The notes under the pieces: generated by a model
What the model was told of the DNA's origin: nothing
The model's input: the letters and a program-made list of their open reading frames with translations, nothing else
Database searches by the model: none
Shown: in pieces, positions 1 to 11,736 of the stretch
How positions within the stretch are numbered: the stretch's first letter is position 1
Layout: every line of letters begins with the position of its first letter
Made by a program: the position numbers and the translations under genes
NCBI GenBank assembly: GCA_017893485.1
Contig: CM030366.1
Span: forward strand, 99,073,085 to 99,137,084
Source of the DNA: Hemerocallis citrina
Lineage: Eukaryota > Streptophyta > Magnoliopsida > Asparagales > Asphodelaceae
Direction: 5' to 3'
DNA: 64,000 nucleotides

Positions 1-1058
1 TAGCAAACTTTTAAAAAATTTACTAATTTGCATTCTAGAGCTCAAGGGCCATCTTTCAATCTAATTATCTAAAATCCTGACCGCTAACTAGAATTATATA
101 ATACTTCTTATTATCAATATCATTAAAGATAGATAGATCAGAAATTCACCTGCTCCAGCATTTGCATAGCTCTTTGAATCGCCACTTCGCGCTTCTCAAT
201 CTGCAATCAAAGAAGGACAAACCCCATTAGTTAGTAACGACGAGGTCATAAAACTCAATGCTTATACATTTGTAACTTCTTATCATCAATATCATTAAAG
301 ATAGATAGATCAGAAATTCACCTGCTCCAGCATTTGCATAGCTCTTTGAATCGCCACTTCGCGCTTCTCAAACTGCAATCAAAGAAGGACAGACCCCATT
401 AGTTAGTAACGACGAGGTCATAAAACTCAACGCTTATACATTTGTAGCAACAAAAATTCAAATATAAGTGAAGCAGCTTTTATCCCCTTTCTAATACATG
501 TTAATTACCAAACCTTAGCAGTTAATTACAAAAAAATTAGAGGTTGCAATGTGGTATTTGAAAGATATTCGATTAGGGCATTCTTCAAAAAAAATCCCCT
601 TTTTGAATTTTTGAAATTGCGAAAAATGGGGAAGAAATTACCAGGTGTTGAGGGGTGAAGATCCACTTATGGCGGTGAGTGGAGGTCTTGAAATCCGCCA
701 TTGATGACGTAGAAAACCGTAGAAGGAGGAAAGAGCAAGGGTTTTAGAACTAAGACGAGGGACGACGGCAGGGGAGGGAGACGGCAAGGGCGATGGTGGT
801 GTCCGGGGTTCGGGAATGAGAGGGCCGGAAAGAGATTGAGGGAGGTCGGATGTGGATGACGGCAGGAGACAACGACGATAGGGTTTCGATGGAGGAGGAG
901 GTGGGCGACGGCAGTGGGTGGCGGCAGAGGACGACGGTGACGGTGGAAATGAAGATGGCGGCGGCGGTGGCGATGGAGGAGCAACGGCGAAGGTGGAAGG
1001 GGGACGACGACGACGACGTGGATGAATGACGACGGCGATTCGGGTGTGAGAAAGAGAG

Positions 1059-1105
<47 letters not shown>

Positions 1106-1827
1106 GCGTGAGAGAGAGGGTATAAATTGGGGGATTTGGGATTTGGTGGGAAAATGAAAAAGTTCGGGGAAAAATAAGTTATGGAATATATCCACAGTGT
1201 TTTATTCCGTTAGTAAAACATATAGTTACAGATTAAAATTTCCAAAGCTATAGGATACGTACACCCACAATTTACTTCACGTCAGTAGGTATATGATGCC
1301 TATACCCACGGTTTTAGTGATCCATCGCTATAGGTGTCCATTGGTATATAGCAAATTTCTTGTACTGGTAGCAAACACAAGCCAGATCCCCCCTCGAAGG
1401 AGGGTCAGAAGAAAGCCTAAAATGGAGGTTAACCTCTCGAAGTTGGTGATGAGGTACAGCGAGAGGTACAGAGAGTAGAGGCAGGTAGCCCAAGAGCTAC
1501 AAATGGCAAAAGCACCTTGAAAGACGACATGCAAAATGACATGCAAGGTCAAACTCCAACAGGGAAAAAGCTGGTAGCTTTGACTACCATTTTGGGGAAG
1601 AAGGCAAACAGTGGACAGAGTTTAGACAGAGATTACGACCCAAAAGAATGAATCGCAAGACTGGGGGGGGGGGGGGGGGGGAGGCACAGGAAAAAGGGAA
1701 AGCTAAACTGGGTAATGAAAAGATATGGAAAAGCCAGTGTAACAACAACAAAGAGGGAAACGAAGGGACAGAAGCAGCTGCTTTGGGTCAAGAGACTACC
1801 AATTTGGGGAAGATGACGAACTCCTTT
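1..1827 (-). repeat. Left arm of a 1.8-kb inverted duplication (CACTA end plus LINE segment)
   Basis: Seen: this stretch is the reverse complement of 6035-7852, with only scattered differences and a different G/C run length. Base 1 pairs with 7852, so the arm meets the window edge and may extend further. The arm holds an inverted copy of the CACTA 5' end (1-1367) and of the adjoining LINE-A sequence (1368-1827). The CACTA terminus reads CAGTACAAG here instead of CACTACAAG. Just past the arm are two short inverted pieces of the LINE-A 3' UTR (1832-1844 matches 2006-2018; 1855-1879 matches 2050-2074) in swapped order, each followed by an A run. Inference: a template-switch or rearrangement event after the CACTA inserted in the LINE. 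Confidence 0.9.
149..701 (-). pseudogene. Inverted copy of cyclin-H-like exons 1 and 2
   Basis: Left-arm copy of the cyclin-H fragment described at 7151-7703. Exon 1 lies at about 642-701 and the two copies of exon 2 at about 321-371 and 149-199, all on the minus strand. Exon 1 differs at one codon from the right arm (GGATCC versus GTGCATC region), so the copies have begun to diverge. The gene piece is truncated and cannot make a functional cyclin. Confidence 0.7.
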
Positions 1828-2077
1828 GGATGGCCAACATCACCAAAAAAAAAACCACCTTTCAAACAACCACTTGACCCGGACGAGGCGAAAAAAAAAA
1901 GTCGTTTAAGATATTGTTTTTCTTTTTTTAAGAAAAGGTGGAGTCTGGTCACCCTGTTTCATTAATAAGGGATTAATAAAATAAACTCAGAGTACTAAGC
2001 CCATTGGTGATGTTGGCCTGAAGTTCCGTTAGTCTAAGCTAAGAACCTAGGTCAAGTGGTTGTTTGAAAGGTGGCTT

Positions 2078-5025
2078 CTAGGCGCCTCTTTTCCAGGCTG
2101 CGGCCACCGTGCAGTGTGGTTGTGTCGCCTGCTCATATAAATCGGGGAACAGGGTTTTGAGTGTATGATCAACACACCACTTATCCCACCAAAATTTGGT
2201 GAGTCTGCCGTTACCGATAGCTGACTTCACACAGCTATTGAAGGATTCATATGCCTTAGTGATGCCTTTCCAGAACCAGGAAACCCGAGGGCCTATCCTG
2301 AAGCCCAGATTTCTCATTCCATTCCCATGCATATATCCCTGAACAAATTATTGCCACCTTCTCCATTAGGGTGGAACACTTTCCACTACCATTTACTCAG
2401 TAGCGCCAGATTCATATCTCGAAGATCAATTATACTTAGGCCTCCATGTATCTTTTTCATGCACGCCTTCTCCCATCTAATGAGGTGATATCCTTCTCGG
2501 TCCGGGTCTGCCCCTTTCCCTAAGACACGTTTCCGAGTCCGGTCAATTCTCTGGATTACCCATCGCGGCATTTCAAAGAAGGAGAGATAATAGGTAGGAA
2601 GGTTTGAGAGGACTGCATTAATAAGCGTGACTCTCCCTCCCAAAGATAGGGTTTTGCCTTTCCAGCCTGCTAGCTGTTTCTGAACCCGATTAATAATGGG
2701 TAGCCAACCTGCCTTTTTGAGTTCTCGGGGTCTTAGCGGCAATCCAAGGTACTGAATGGGGAAACTCTCGGTGGAGCAATTGAGGATTGTGGCATGTTCA
2801 CGTGCCTCTTCTGGAGTCAGGACAATGGGAATGAGAGCACTTTTGTGGAAATTAACCCTAAGTCCAGACCAAGCTTCAAAGTAATACAGAGTTTCTTTGA
2901 AGACGGTATTTTTCCCTAGATGGTCATTGCCAAATAGAAGAGTATCGTTTGCATATTGAAGTATAGAGCACCCTTGGTGATTGACTCCCTCGGCCACTGG
3001 TACGATCCAACCTGCTCTACTGCACTTAGTCATCATGGATCTTAGAATGTCTGCCACAATGGTAAAGAGAAGGGATGAGAGCGGATCTCCTTGTTTGAGC
3101 CCCTGTTTGGAGGAGAATGGGTGGCCTAATACCCAATTTACCAAAATAGCTGTTCTGCTGGTGGTAAGAAAAGTGTGGATCCATCTGATCCATCTATCCT
3201 CGAAACCTCTTCCAGCAAGCGCTTCCAACAAACAGTCACATTCAACAGAGTCATAGGCTTTCTTGAAATCTAGCTTCAAAAGGTAGCGCTTAGAATTCGA
3301 AGTGTGGCATCGATGGATAGTCTCCTCAGTCGTTGCTATACTGTCCTGAATACATCGTCCTTTGATAAATTCCATCTGGTCTTGACTAATGAGGCCATCC
3401 ATTACCTTTCCCAGTCTGTTAGCGAGAGTCTTGGTAATGATCTTTACAGAGCAGTTAAGGAGGCTTATGGGGCAGAAGTCTCCAACTCGTCGGGAGTCTT
3501 CTTTCTTAGGAATCAACACAACCTCCACGGAGTTGAATCTCCCTAATTTGAGTTTATGCTCGTAGAAGTCTACAAACACCTTCAGCAAGTCACCTTTGAT
3601 TTTCTCCCAGAATATCTGATAGAATAGTATCGGGAAACCATCTGGACCTGGAGCTTTATCTTTTTCAAGTTGTTGGACTGCCTTCCAGACCTCCTTCTCA
3701 GTGAAGGGTGCTTCGAGGGATTGCAGCCTAGGATTGGTATTGCCTGCTTGGTCTTGCCATAATTCGTGTTGGAGAGGAATTCTTAAGTTTGCTTTGTGCC
3801 CAAAGAGGCGCTTGAAGTGGATCTGGAAAGCCAGCTTAATAGCAACGTCAGCTTGTACCATTCTGAAATCCGAGTGGTTCGAGTGAATGAGGTTAGATCT
3901 ACGCCAGGCACTGGCAACTCGGTGGAAGAATGTTGCGTTCGCATCTTACTCTTTGAGCCATGAAATTCTGGATCGTTGTTGCCATTTGATTTCCTCAATC
4001 CTGTAGGGTTGGTCAATTTCTTGTTTGAATTGGAGCAATCGATTCCGCTCTTCCTGTAGCAGATCCTTAGTTTCTTCAGTCTTCTCAAGTTCCTCAATTC
4101 CTTCAAGAAGGGATTCCTTTGCTCTCCAAATCAGCGCATATCTGGTCTGATTCCATTTCTTGAGCTTGCCCCTGAGTCTTCTAATTTTTTCACACCATAT
4201 AACGGACGCCTCACCACCCTTGGTCGGGCGAGACCATCTCTCGTTAACCATGTGGTGGAGGCCTTGGATTTCTAACCATGCTTTCTCGAATCGAAACTTT
4301 GACGGTTTTCTGGGTTGATCTTCCCCGAAAGATAAGAAAATAAGCACATGATCTGAGGTTGGTTTAAGGAGTGATTTGGCCGATGACAACAGAAATTTTG
4401 TCTCCCAGTCCATGGAGACCAAGATCCTATCTAACTTAGCTAGAATGGGCGCCGCTTGCATGTTCAACCAGGTGAAAAGCCTATCAGAGATGGGGATGTC
4501 AACCAATTCCAGGTCCGTGATAACCTCATTAAACGCTTCCCTATCGGGGTCACTGATCCTCTGCCTCTGTATTCTGAGGTGAATCTAGTGATGTTAAAAT
4601 CACCCCCCCACCATCCAAGGGTGTGGCCAGTGTGCTTGGAGCGCTCTTAGTTCCGTCAAGAAGGTCGTTCTAGAGGCAGAAGTACGCAGTCCATAGACCA
4701 CCATAACCGATTGAGTCCACCGATCGGATTTTCGTTGTTGCAATACAGACAAAGAAAATTTCCCGTGGAGCTCGTCTAGACAACAAAAAAGGTTGGGATT
4801 AAAACCTAGAGCGATGCCCCCAAACGCCCCAACTGATGGGGACATTCTCCATTCGGAGACTCGATTTCCCCCTACTCTACTAAGTCTAGACATGTGTGAA
4901 AGTTTGGTCTCTTGAAGACCCACAATGTTAGCCTTTGACCTGGCTATGACTTCCTTAAGGACCTTAACCATTTCTCGCTTGCCTCGCCTACCGAGGCCTC
5001 TAACGTTCCAGAATAGTGCATCCAT
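2078..5025 (-). pseudogene. LINE-A ORF2: endonuclease-reverse transcriptase, decayed
   Basis: The protein would nick target DNA and copy the LINE RNA in place. Its N-terminus is an AP-like endonuclease (starts MDALFWNVRGLGRRG; conserved LQETKL glutamate). The reverse transcriptase lies in the open frame 3861-2386, with APGPDGF, the DFKKAYDSV block, GLKQGDPLS and the catalytic box, which reads QYANDTLLFG. The family norm is YADD, so the second catalytic aspartate position reads Asn, a change expected to kill activity. Frame breaks lie near 4600, 3950 and 2386, with a zinc-binding C-terminal part only partly kept (2332-2078). The start is fixed by its overlap with the ORF1 stop at 5025. Confidence 0.9.
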
Positions 5026-5027
5026 TA
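5023..5027 (-). other. LINE-A ORF1/ORF2 stop-start overlap (TAATG)
   Basis: On the minus strand ORF1 ends with TAA at 5027-5025 and ORF2 begins with ATG at 5025-5023, sharing one base. Similar stop-start overlaps are known to allow coupled re-initiation in some other non-LTR elements, such as SART1. LINE-B and LINE-D show the comparable ATGA overlap. Confidence 0.85.
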
Positions 5028-6488
5028 ACTATGACTAGGGGAAGGAACGTGACTCGTTTTGGACGTCGAGTTCAAATTAAGAATAACCCTATTGGTCTCC
5101 CATCCTCTAATTTGATTAAGGATGAGGGCATTCCTATCAATATCGGTAACCGCAAGACCATAGGTTTCAGCTTGATAAAGAATCTCATTATCAGTCATGA
5201 AATTAAAAACATAAGCTAGGAAAGAGCCTGTACCTCCGATGCTTGTCTTAGTCGACTTAGCGGCTGCAGCAATCTCTAGGTAGTCATCTAAGGACTCCTT
5301 AATAGCCCTTTTAGCGACTTTCTGAACCCTGAATCCTGGACCGCTCAGAGTGTAGGCTAACTCCAATGGCTGTGAAGGAGGAAAATTCGAGGGAACAAAC
5401 TCCGGTGAGATACCCGCAAGATATTTAGCCAATCCCTCAGAGTCAAGCGACTCTCCCTCAGAGTAATCAAAGTCATCATCGAGATTAAGTCTATCATCTC
5501 AATCTTCTTCATCTATTCCAAGGGGTGAGATGGGGATAATCTTAATTGGGCTTGTGTATAAGGACACCTCTTTAGAAACAGTCAGTTGTAGTTCCCTGTC
5601 TTTTGAGCTAGACCCCTCTTTGGTCCCATTTTAAATCTCCCTGTTTAAACTCCCCCCTACAACACTACTAGGCCCATCATCAAATACGTTATCATCAATA
5701 ATAAACGACCCATCGGACCCTTTGGATACAATTTGTTGTGGTTCCCCTATTTTGGACCCCTCTTTGGGCCCATTTAAAAACTCTTCATCACTTAAACCCA
5801 CTCCCACCGATAGTCTCCCCTCTGAGGACCACAATAAGCTATACTGTGATTGAGTGTCTTCTGCACCTTGGGCGCTGCACTCGAGGCCTAGGGCGTTGCG
5901 CTCGAGGTCTTGGACGTAGCGCCAAGCGATAGAAATGAAGAGAGAGTATCTTCGTTACCCATACCCTCTTCATTGCTATTAACCGAGTTATTCCCCTTTT
6001 GTAAATTACCACTTCGAGCTTTTTCCCCTTCTGTAAAGGAGTTCGTCATCTTCCCCAAAATGGTAGTCTCTTGACCCAAAGCAGCTGCTTCTGTCCCTTC
6101 GTTTCCCTCTTTGTTGTTGTTACACTGGCTTTTCCCTATCTTTTCATTACCCAGTTTAGCTTTCCCTTTTTCCTGTGCCTCCCCCCCCCCCCAGTCTTGC
6201 GATTCATTCTTTTGGGTCGTAATCTCTGTCTAAACTCTGTCCACCGTTTGCTTTCTTCCCCAAAATGGTAGTCAAAGCTACCAGCTTTTTCCCTGTTGGA
6301 GTTCGACCTTGCATGTCGTTTTGCATGTCGTCTTTCAAGGTGCTTTTGCCATTTGTAGCTCTTGGGCTACCTGCCTCTCCCCTCTGTACCTCTCGCTATA
6401 CCTTATCACCAACTTCGAGAGGTTAACCTCCATTTTAGGCTTTCTTCTGACCCTCCTTTCGAGGGGGGATATGGCTTGTGTTTGCTAC
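5025..6488 (-). pseudogene. LINE-A ORF1, C-terminal part
   Basis: The open segment 5432-5025 contains ESLDDYLEIAAAAKS and RNALILNQIRGWETNR. Both match the same part of LINE-B ORF1 (near 36100 and 35900 there). Upstream to 6488 the frame is broken, but homologous acidic and Ser/Pro-rich sequence continues. This is the tail of the RNA-binding ORF1 protein. The part before it lies beyond the CACTA insertion, at 12072-13290. Confidence 0.75.
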
Positions 6489-6660
6489 CACTACAAGAAA
6501 TTTGCTATATATCAATGGACACCTATAGCGATGGATCACTAAAACCGTGGGTATAGGCATCATATACCTACTGACGTGAAGTAAATTGTGGGTATACGTA
6601 TCCTATAGCTTTGGAGATTTTAATCTGTAACTATATGTTTTACTAACGGAATAAAACACT
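6489..6660 (+). repeat. CACTA 5' terminal and subterminal repeats
   Basis: Terminal CACTACAAGAAA followed by spaced copies of GTGGGTATA-like motifs (near 6547, 6588 and 6660) and CTATAGCGATGG-like motifs. In this superfamily such repeats bind the transposase. They match the 3' end in sequence. Confidence 0.75.
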
Positions 6661-6750
6661 GTGGGAATATTCCATAATTTATTTTCCCCCGAACTTTTTC
6701 ATTTTCCCACCAAATCCCAAATCCCCCAATTTATACCCTCTCTCTCACGC

Positions 6751-6754
<4 letters not shown>

Positions 6755-6795
<41 letters not shown>
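6755..6795 (+). repeat. (CT)n microsatellite in the captured cyclin-H 5' region
   Basis: About 20 CT units lie upstream of the cyclin-H start codon. The inverted GA copy sits at about 1064-1101. CT-rich tracts are common in plant 5' leaders. Together with the downstream CCG/TCGTCG-rich DNA (6820-7130), they suggest that the gene's leader was captured along with its first exons. Confidence 0.8.
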
Positions 6796-6797
<2 letters not shown>

Positions 6798-7150
6798 CTT
6801 TCTCACACCCGAATCGTCGTCGTCATTCATCCACGTCGTCGTCGTCGTCCCCCTTCCACCTTCGCCGTTGCTCCTCCATCGCCACCGCCGCCGCCGTCTT
6901 CATTTCCACCGTCACCGTCTTCCTCTGTCGCAACCCACCGCCGTCGCCCACCTCCTCCTCCACCAAAACCCTATCGTCGTTGTCCCCTGCCGTCTTCCAC
7001 ATCCGACCTCCCTCAATCTTTCTCCGGCCCTCTCATTCCCGAACCCCGGACACCACCATCGCCCTTGCCGTCTCCCTCCCCCGCCGTCGTCCCTCGTCTT
7101 AGTTCTAAAACCCTAGCTCTTTCCTCCTTCTACGGTTTTCGACGTCATCA

Positions 7151-7703
7151 ATGGCGGATTTCAAGACCTCCACTCACCGCCATAAGTGCATCTTCACCCC
7201 TCAACACCTGGTAATTTCTTCCCCATTTTCCGCAATTTCAAAAATTCAAAAAGGGGATTTTTTTTGAAGAATGCCCTAATCGAATATCTTTCAAATACCA
7301 CATTGCAACCTCTAATTTTTTTGTAATTAACTGTTAAGGTTTGGTAATTAACATGTATTAGAAAGGGGATAAAAGCTACTTCACTTATATTTGAATGTTT
7401 TGTTGCTACAGATGTATAAGCATTGAGTTTTATGACCTCGTCGTTATTAAGTAATGGGGTCTGTCCTTCTTTGATTGCAGTTTGAGAAGCGCGAAGTGGC
7501 GATTCAAAGAGCTATGCAAATGCTGGAGCAGGTGAATTTCTGATCTATCTATCTTTAATGATATTGATGATAAGAAGTTACAAATGTATAAGCATTGAGT
7601 TTTATGACCTCGTCGTTACTAACTAATGGGGTTTGTCCTTCTTTGATTGCAGTTTGAGAAGCGCGAAGTGGCGATTCAAAGAGCTATGCAAATGCTGGAG
7701 CAG
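7151..7703 (+). pseudogene. Cyclin-H-like gene fragment: exon 1 and duplicated exon 2
   Basis: Exon 1 (7151-7210) encodes MADFKTSTHRHKCIFTPQHL and is followed by a GT donor. It matches the start of plant cyclin H (CYCH;1), the regulatory partner of CDK-activating kinase in TFIIH, which begins MADF-TST--KWIFTPQ. Exon 2 (7481-7531, AG/GT bordered) encodes FEKREVAIQRAMQMLEQ, matching the next cyclin H segment. Exon 2 and its flanking introns are repeated at 7653-7703, a unit of about 172 bp. The cyclin box exons are absent, so this is a truncated piece captured by the CACTA. The identification rests on short but consecutive matches. Confidence 0.75.
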
Positions 7704-8464
7704 GTGAATTTCTGATCTATCTATCTTTAATGATATTGATAATAAGAAGTATTATATAATTCTAGTTAGCGGTCAGGATTTTAGATTATTAGATTGAAAG
7801 ATGGCCCTTGAGCTCTAGAATGCAAATTAGTAATTTTTTTAATAGTTTGCTACTTGGCCCCAAAGTAATAATTTTCGTGGTCAATCTCCTCCATATGAAA
7901 CTGACTCTGCCATCAAACATTTCTTTCACTTTCTAAATTTCATTTTAATCATTTAGAACTTCATAGTGTGGCTGATATGTTTACTTCTATTAGTTTAAAG
8001 CTTTTTCAACCTCAGCTTTTGTCTCTATAAACTTGCTTCAGTGTGTACATGCCTTCAGTATGGGTCTTTCATATCTTATGCACTAAGTTACCTTGGTACC
8101 TGTTGTTATGCTTTGAAGAGCAATCAGTTTGGTCAGTCAGTTAATTTTTCATGGACTTGCCTCACCAGACTCATTAATTGTTGCACAATGAAAAATCAAG
8201 TAACCGAAAGCATGCCAAATAATTTGTGCTGGCTGCGGCAGCCTGAAGTGTTCTAGGTGCCTTAGTGTAAGTTTCAGGGTATAGTTAGTTATTGTCCACA
8301 TGTTCTTTATTATGATTCATACATGACATTCTTAATATAGGCAAAAACAGTCTTTACATAATAAGTCATCAATTATATCAGTCCTTTTATTTTTCTCACT
8401 GATACTTCTGTTTGATGCTTCACAGTTTGATTTTGATTTTCTTAATTCATCGTTTTTGCCCTAG

Positions 8465-10400
8465 GTTTCTTCTTTAAAAGCTGGTTCTAACCAAGAAATA
8501 TTTAGCTTCTATTTTGATGGATCCAACAGTAATCTTCTTGTTGGTGGCTGTAATGCTCAGGTATTTCCATCTTAAAATTATTTTAGTGCTAATTCTTATT
8601 ATCACCGATGGACCAATCAGTTCTTAAAAGCTGTATAGAAACTTGATAGTTAGTTTCTTTTTATGTTGAGTTTTCTGGATTTAGATGTTTGTGATACTTT
8701 GTTGTTCTAAACTATGAATAGCACCCATAATGGTTTTTATGTCAGACTATTGTATATATCTACCTGGCAGTTATAACTCTGTTTTTGGCAGATACTGTTT
8801 TGGGATTGGAGAAATGTTAGGCAGGTGGCAAACCTGGAGGAATCCCACATGGAAGATGTAACTCAGGTATGTCTTGTTTGGTTGGTTCTAATATTGATTG
8901 ATTGTGCTTGTGCAGACAATTCTTTGAATAATGTATAGGTTGAATCTATTCATTAAGAGTCAGTCTTGCTTAGTAAAACTCTTATGAGTTGAGTCTTTAT
9001 ACTTCATAGTTTGATCATCATTGCTAGCATTATCAGTGTTAAGTGGCAACTGTTTTGCAACCTCGTATCCTAAAATACTGTTTTAGCTGAGTTCTTTTGG
9101 AGTCCTTCTGTTGCAATCTAGAAATCTCTTTTTATTTCAGAAGTAGTTTTTTTTCTTCTTTTGTTTAAAATTTTCCTTGTGTAGTCTAGAAAAGTCACAG
9201 CTCAAGACGTTCTTCTAAATTTGTAACCTAGCAAGAATGATATCTGAAAACCCCCTCACCTCCTCTGCTGCATTTTATCTGACTTGCACTTTGCACTTGA
9301 TAACTCGTACATAATAATAACTATATGATCATATACACTAAAAATCCGACTTTTAAGAAACCCATTGCCAATATGCCATGCTTGTATTTTCCATATGAAT
9401 TTATAAGTTCTGGCCTATTTTTTATTTTTTATTTTTTATGAGGGGATGTGCCAAATATTCTAGGGGTGTTTTCTCATTTAAACTCATTAATTACTTGAAG
9501 CAAACTCTAGAGTTGTGTATTATATCTCTGAGAATAAATTATTTGTTTCATATTTGCTTAGGTACAATTTGTTCCAGATCAACCAAACAAGCTCATGTCT
9601 TCTTCCGTTGATGGTTTGATGTGTCTTTTTGATACCGATGGCCAAATTGATGAAGACAATCATCTGGAATCTGTAAGTAAGATCTGCATGATGCATTTTT
9701 ATTGTCATTACCTTTTCAGTAAGAATTTTTATATGGAAGCGAGAAATTTTACTGGTGTATTTTTTTCAGATCCTATCCAGGGTCTATTGTTTGACATCAT
9801 CATTGGTGATAATTTTTTATTACTATCACCAATATCTTCTAAACATTAGTCATATCAGAGGCTTATGCTTTCCTATATTGATTCCCGCCCCCCCCCCCCC
9901 CCCCCCCCCCCCCAAAAAAAAACAAATCTTTCTATTTTGATATTACATTTGAAAAACTTGATAAAAGCTGGATATAACCGTCATAAAACTTTAAGTTGTC
10001 TGAATTATACCAAATTAAAGATTAAAAAACCATTATAATATTTGGTGTGGATTTGATATATCGTAGTTTTTTTTTCTCTATCTGGAGGAAGAACGGCGGA
10101 GGGGCTGTATCTGTACTGACTCCAACTCCATACAACAACAATTAACAGTGGATTATTATATTTGATGTGGTTTTTTAGCAAAATATCTTGATACAAAAGG
10201 ATTTTTATTTTAATATGGTAAAAGCTGTATTTATATATATATTTGTTAACCTGCAGGTCATGAATGTGGGAACATCTATGGCAAAATTTGGGTTCTTTGG
10301 TCAGACGAGACTGTTGGAAGCAGGATGAGATACAAGAATCTGGAGTAGCAATTATGGATCATACCAATGTGATTCCTAGTTTTTCTCAACTTGGTTATGG
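8465..10400 (+). pseudogene. WD40-repeat gene fragment, WDR89-like
   Basis: Four exon-like blocks with AG/GT borders: 8465-8560 (FDGSNSNLLVGGCNAQ), 8792-8866 (ILFWDWRNVRQVANLEESH), 9562-9672 (VQFVPDQPNKLMSSSVDGL) and from 10257 (VMNVGTSMAKFGFFGQT). The WDWR and S-S-DG-L-LFD patterns are typical WD40 blades, and VMNVGTS--K-GFFG resembles the WDR89 subfamily. After 10300 the frame breaks and stops appear. The first and last blades are missing. Inference: a host gene segment carried by the CACTA in the same orientation as the cyclin-H piece. The two together could be transcribed as a chimera. Confidence 0.65.
9888..9913. repeat. Poly-C run of 26 bases
   Basis: An uninterrupted C tract followed by an A run, inside the WD40 fragment's third intron. 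It is one of six long G/C homopolymers in this window. Confidence 0.95.
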
Positions 10401-11736
10401 TGTAAGTGGATTCTGAAGCGCTATACAATGTGAACTAAAGGGTGCCACATACATATGTGCAGCTTCACACTTATCAGGTTGATATCCTTTTCTGTATGGT
10501 GCTTGCATTAGTGCAATAATGGGTGAATTGGTAAAATATGTTGGTGTCTTATTCAGATCTTTCAAGGTTAGTGTATATTCATGCTGTTCTGGGAGCAGCT
10601 ATTTGAAGCCACAAAATCTTCTGTTATGCATTGGTAAGCATTATATTTTGTTGTTCCTTAGGAATAAGTGTATTTTGTGTTGTGGTATTAATGTGATTCC
10701 AAACATTAATGGCATTTTGTAGGTTGATCCTCTTTCTACCAGGTTGACCTCTGTAATTTTGGAATTGCTTAAATTCTGGTACTATCTCTTGACCTTTAGA
10801 ATCACTTGCATGATAACAAGCATTCTTGAGTATGATAATGAAGGATACACCTTATGTGCTTAACTTTAGTACTTTGCATGTTACCAGGCTACTAGCTAAA
10901 TCTTGATTCAACCTTATCATTTAATAATGTTAAGTTTCCTGGGATGTTCATTCATTTCTACTGAGACAGGATTAGCTAAGTGTGTATTGTTAAGGTTCTG
11001 TGTTCCTTAGAATTCATTATCCTAGTACCCGTGTTGCACTTTCAATGACCTGTATCATCAGTATGTGAATACCGTGACAGTGCAACTAAAGAAGATGAAA
11101 CATGCTACAATCTTTAGGAAATGTTAGATGATCTGAAGCAGAATTTTGGCTTTACTCCTCCAAATAAAGTTGGCTTCCCACTTTGCTCGGTTGATTAATT
11201 AAACTTGATTTAGCAAAGTTTGATGGATGACAAGCTATGGTCATGTTCGCATGGCAGTAAGGCTTTTCAGTAGGTTCTTCCAGCTCACATTACGAAGTTT
11301 TCTTGATTAGTAATGTGATGTCTTTAATTTGCAGGACAATGAACAGTGATAATCAAGGATGCATTACTCTGCTTTGAGATTAGAGTCTGATTGATTCATT
11401 TTTTTTGTGTGTGGCTAAATACACTACTGTCCTGATAGGAAGGGATGAGAAGATGTAATAAGCTGTAAATTTGGCCTTCTTTGTTTGTGTCAAAGTTTTA
11501 GTTGATCGATCAGTATCAGAATGTAACAAGCTGTAAATTTGATTACCTGTATGAAACAATATCCCAATATTTCCAATTCTGAGTTGATTACTGTAATGGT
11601 TATGAATCTGTGATTAACATGATCGATGTTGATCTCTTGTAATGATTATATCTGATGATGAACTAAACAAACACAATAATGAGGCTGGAACATCTCAATC
11701 AGCCTAAAATACACAAAAAGAACTATACCAACGGAA
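10401..11736. other. CACTA interior without recognisable genes
   Basis: AT-rich sequence with stops in all frames. No transposase motif, tRNA or clear repeat was recognised. It may contain further introns or the 3' UTR of the captured WD40 gene. Confidence 0.5.

Larger units (their letters stand above)
6035..7852 (+). repeat. Right arm of the 1.8-kb inverted duplication
   Basis: Partner of 1-1827. It contains LINE-A sequence (6035-6488) followed by the first 1.36 kb of the CACTA element. The arms are separated by about 4.2 kb holding LINE-A ORF2. The pairing stops at 6035 because the left arm breaks off there. At 7852 it stops only because the window begins. A transcript crossing both arms could fold into a long hairpin. 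Confidence 0.9.

Noticed and set aside
638..1195. Open frames of 185 and 105 codons (and 151 codons at 6661-7116) rich in Ser, Pro, Arg and His
   Set aside because: They are made by the (CT)n and CCG/TCGTCG repeats of the captured cyclin-H leader. They lie upstream of its start codon and are low complexity.
1828..6034. Twin priming (5' inversion during LINE insertion) as the origin of the inverted duplication
   Set aside because: The duplicated arms include CACTA DNA that inserted into the LINE afterwards, and the arm content is duplicated, not just inverted.
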